Shown piece by piece: positions 6,170-8,481 of a stretch of 8,481 nt of DNA (positions within the stretch are counted from its first letter, which is position 1; each line of letters starts with the position of its first letter). The position numbers and the translations under genes were made by a program. The DNA comes from an uncultured Bacteroidales bacterium. Its GTDB lineage: Bacteria; Bacteroidota; Bacteroidia; Bacteroidales; WCHB1-69. Under the pieces are notes generated by a model. That model had not been told where the DNA came from. It did no database searches and saw only the letters and a list, made by a program, of their open reading frames with translations. The stretch covers positions 1-8,481 of the forward strand of contig ONXT01000108.1 in NCBI GenBank assembly GCA_900321845.1, given 5' to 3'.

Positions 6170-8481
6170 GGTTTTCAATTTGAGGTTGTGGGTTGATTTT
6201 CTTTGCATACAGCAATTCGTACACAATGGGAACAACGTAAATATTTAATATGGTGGAAGTTACAAGGCCGCCGATGATAACGATAGCGAGCGGGCTTTGA
6301 ATTTCGTTGCCAGGGGCGGAGCCGTTGATTGCCATCGGAATCAAGGCGAGGGCACCGGTTATAGCAGTCATCAGGATAGCGTTCAAACGGTCGGAGGAGC
6401 CTTGGAATACAGTCTCTTCAACGGAAAGTCCCGTTTTTTGCAAACGCAAATAATTGGACACCAACAAGATACCATTTCTGGTGGCAATTCCGAACAAAGA
6501 GATGAACCCGATGATGGAGGGGATGCTCAGTACGCCGGAAGTGAAGCGGATGGCGAAAGCCCCACCGATCAAAGCCAAGGGCAAATTCAACAAAATGACC
6601 GCCGCCAACTTGAAGTTCTTGAATTCGCGGAAAAGCAGCAGCAAAATGACGACCAACGCAAGGCATGTGGTGAGCAGCAGCATTCGGGAAGCCGCTTCTT
6701 CGCTCTCAAACTGTCCGCCGTATTCAATGCGAGTGCCATCCGTCAAGGTCACTTTTTCATCCACAATCCTCTGAATATCAGACACAACGCTATGCATATC
6801 ACGACCAGCGACGTTGGCAGAAACGACGAGTTTTCGCTGCGCATTCTCCCGGGAAATCGAGCCGGGACCGGAAGCGGAGACAATGTCAGCCACTTGCGAA
6901 AGCGGGACTTTTTCGCCGTTGTAGGTGTCAATGAGCGCATCCTTCAGTCCCTCAATCGTTTGCGTGTAATTGGAATCCAGACGGAGAATCAAATCGTACT
7001 TGCGGGAGCCCTCATAAACATCGCAGAGTTTTTCTCCACCGACGGCCACATTCACGTAGTCGTTGAATTCTTCAATCGTAATGCCATACTTGGCCAGCCT
7101 ATCGCGGTCGGCTCGGATTTGCAACTGAGGGACATCCACCTGCTGCTCAACATTCACGTCCACCAGCCCATCGACCCCAGAAACCGCGCTTTTTATTTGA
7201 TTACCAATCACATACATCTCATTCAAATCAGTACCGAAAATCTTGATGGCGATGTTGGCGCGCGTGCCGGAAAGAATATGGTCGATGCGGTGTCCCAGCG
7301 GCTGGCCGACGGTCGCCGCAATGCCGGGAATGGATGCCAGCTTGTGACGCACCTCCTCCACAAACTCCTCTTTGGAACGCTCTTTCAACTCAAAACCCAC
7401 TTCGATTTCGGCGCTATTGGTAGCCTGCGAGTGCTCATCCAGCTCTCCCCTGCCCGTGCGCCGGCAAGTGCTCGTCACCTCCGGAATCGCCAACAACGTC
7501 TGCTCCACCAGATTGCCCATCTGATTGTTCTCATCCAAGGAGGTACCAGGCTGGGTGACAACGGATAACGTGAGCGAACCCTCGTTGAATTCCGGCAGGA
7601 AGCTACGTCCGAAAGTGAAGAAAAGTCCGACGGCAACCACAAATAGCGACAAAACAGAGCCGATGACGATTTTTTTGTGGTTCAATGCCCACGTCAGGGA
7701 TTTGTCGTAGTATTTATGCAGAAAAGCGGTGAACTTTTTGTCCTTTTCATTCTTCGCCAAAAATTTCTCATTGGCTAACAACATCTTAGAAAGCAGCGGA
7801 GTCAACGTCATCGCCACAATCAGCGACATAAAAAGTGAGACGAGGAAGGCGATGCCGAGTGGTTTCAACATTCTGCCCTCCATTCCCGACAGGAAGAAAA
7901 GCGGCAGGAAAGAGACCATAATGATGAAGGTCGCATTGAGGATGGATGCACGGATTTCGGAAGAGGCGTGAAAGACGACATTGAAGTAGCTATCCTGCTC
8001 TTCCTTCGGCTTCAATCTATTCTGCCTCAACCGCTTATACACATTCTCCACATCGATGATGGCATCATCCACCAAGGAACCAACCGCGATGGCCATTCCG
8101 CCCAAACTCATCGTGTTGATGGTCAGCCCCATCAGTTTCAGCGCGATGACCGTTGCCAATAAGGAGAGTGGAATTGCCACCAAGGAGATGATGGTGGTGC
8201 GGAAATTGCCAAGGAATAACAGAAGAATGAATACAACGAGGATGCTGCCCTCAATCAAGGCGCGCTCCACATTGTTCACGGAAGTCTGGATGAAGTCGGC
8301 TTGCCGGAAAATATGCGTATCCACTTTGACATCGGCGGGCAAGGATTTCTTGAGTGATGCGAGATTCTTCTCAATCTCCTTGGTCACCTCCAAAGTGTTG
8401 GCACTGGGCTGCTTGAGGATGGAAAGGACGACGGCAGGGTGTGCGTTCTCGCTGGCGTAGCCGAATTTCTGCGCGGGCGCA
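6156..8481 (-). CDS. CusA/CzcA-family heavy-metal RND efflux pump, C-terminal 774 residues (5' end off window)
   Basis: This inner-membrane proton-driven pump exports metal cations through an adaptor and the outer-membrane channel encoded next. The frame is open to the window edge (last full codon 8478-8480); residues such as AHPAVVLSILKQPSANTLEV show the gene continues, and about 260-270 N-terminal residues are missing against about 1040 in the family. Visible segments: TM2-TM4 (about 78-148, counted from the edge), TM5-TM6 (180-235), TM7 (270-290), the second porter/docking region (about 290-595), and TM8-TM12 (600-758). The TM4 proton-relay motif reads GSLVDDAIIDVEN, with Asp138, Asp139, Asp143 and Glu145. 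The porter domain has RRTGRGELDEH and GHRIDHILSG. By eye alignment to E. coli CusA, the copper-binding Met573, Met623 and Met672 are replaced by His, Ile and a Tyr/Asn position, so a Cu(I)/Ag(I) role of the CusA kind is not supported; Zn, Co, Cd or Ni are more likely. The metal is not determinable here. Confidence 0.93.
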   Translation of the reverse strand, partial: APAQKFGYASENAHPAVVLSILKQPSANTLEVTKEIEKNLASLKKSLPADVKVDTHIFRQADFIQTSVNNVERALIEGSILVVFILLLFLGNFRTTIISLVAIPLSLLATVIALKLMGLTINTMSLGGMAIAVGSLVDDAIIDVENVYKRLRQNRLKPKEEQDSYFNVVFHASSEIRASILNATFIIMVSFLPLFFLSGMEGRMLKPLGIAFLVSLFMSLIVAMTLTPLLSKMLLANEKFLAKNEKDKKFTAFLHKYYDKSLTWALNHKKIVIGSVLSLFVVAVGLFFTFGRSFLPEFNEGSLTLSVVTQPGTSLDENNQMGNLVEQTLLAIPEVTSTCRRTGRGELDEHSQATNSAEIEVGFELKERSKEEFVEEVRHKLASIPGIAATVGQPLGHRIDHILSGTRANIAIKIFGTDLNEMYVIGNQIKSAVSGVDGLVDVNVEQQVDVPQLQIRADRDRLAKYGITIEEFNDYVNVAVGGEKLCDVYEGSRKYDLILRLDSNYTQTIEGLKDALIDTYNGEKVPLSQVADIVSASGPGSISRENAQRKLVVSANVAGRDMHSVVSDIQRIVDEKVTLTDGTRIEYGGQFESEEAASRMLLLTTCLALVVILLLLFREFKNFKLAAVILLNLPLALIGGAFAIRFTSGVLSIPSIIGFISLFGIATRNGILLVSNYLRLQKTGLSVEETVFQGSSDRLNAILMTAITGALALIPMAINGSAPGNEIQSPLAIVIIGGLVTSTILNIYVVPIVYELLYAKKINPQPQIENHEEI

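Noticed and set aside
6297..7568. Plus-strand open frame of 423 codons opposite the RND pump gene
   Set aside because: The RND protein on the other strand has continuous family motifs across this whole span; the plus-strand product is low in recognisable features and rich in Gln, His and Asn.

Overview
The window looks like Bacteroidota chromosome, most likely Bacteroidales. The evidence is a LacZ-type GH2 enzyme carrying the C-terminal F5/8-like module common in that group, A-rich leaders with no clear Shine-Dalgarno sequence before start codons, and intergenic matches to the Bacteroidota promoter element TAnnTTTG. This rests on gene content and motifs; no species can be named. There are five protein-coding genes, two of them cut by the window edges. 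I see no RNA genes, CRISPR array, insertion sequence, integrase or phage gene.

Left part (1-2289, + strand): the C-terminal three quarters of a GH2 beta-galactosidase. It keeps the nucleophile region and several substrate-binding residues and carries a long C-terminal extension. Next come 325 bp without a convincing gene (2290-2614), holding a candidate promoter for a small lipoprotein gene (2615-3223, + strand) that I do not recognise.

Right part (3235-8481, - strand, convergent with the lipoprotein gene): reading in the direction of transcription, a CusA/CzcA-type heavy-metal RND pump whose N-terminus is off the right edge, then a TolC/CusC-type outer-membrane efflux protein overlapping it by 14 nt. 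After an 85-bp gap with candidate promoters comes a CoA-disulfide reductase-type flavoenzyme fused to a C-terminal rhodanese domain. The pump and channel should form an inner-membrane to outer-membrane metal export route. The periplasmic adaptor needed to join them is not in the window and is probably upstream, beyond position 8481.

The flavoenzyme-rhodanese fusion probably handles CoA disulfide, persulfides or related low-molecular-weight thiols. Its place beside a metal exporter may reflect shared thiol/metal stress, but it seems to have its own promoter, so the link is only an inference. I found no system here that I can defend as undescribed. The least explained items are the orphan lipoprotein, the 2290-2460 intergenic stretch, and the base-composition swings within the GH2 gene.
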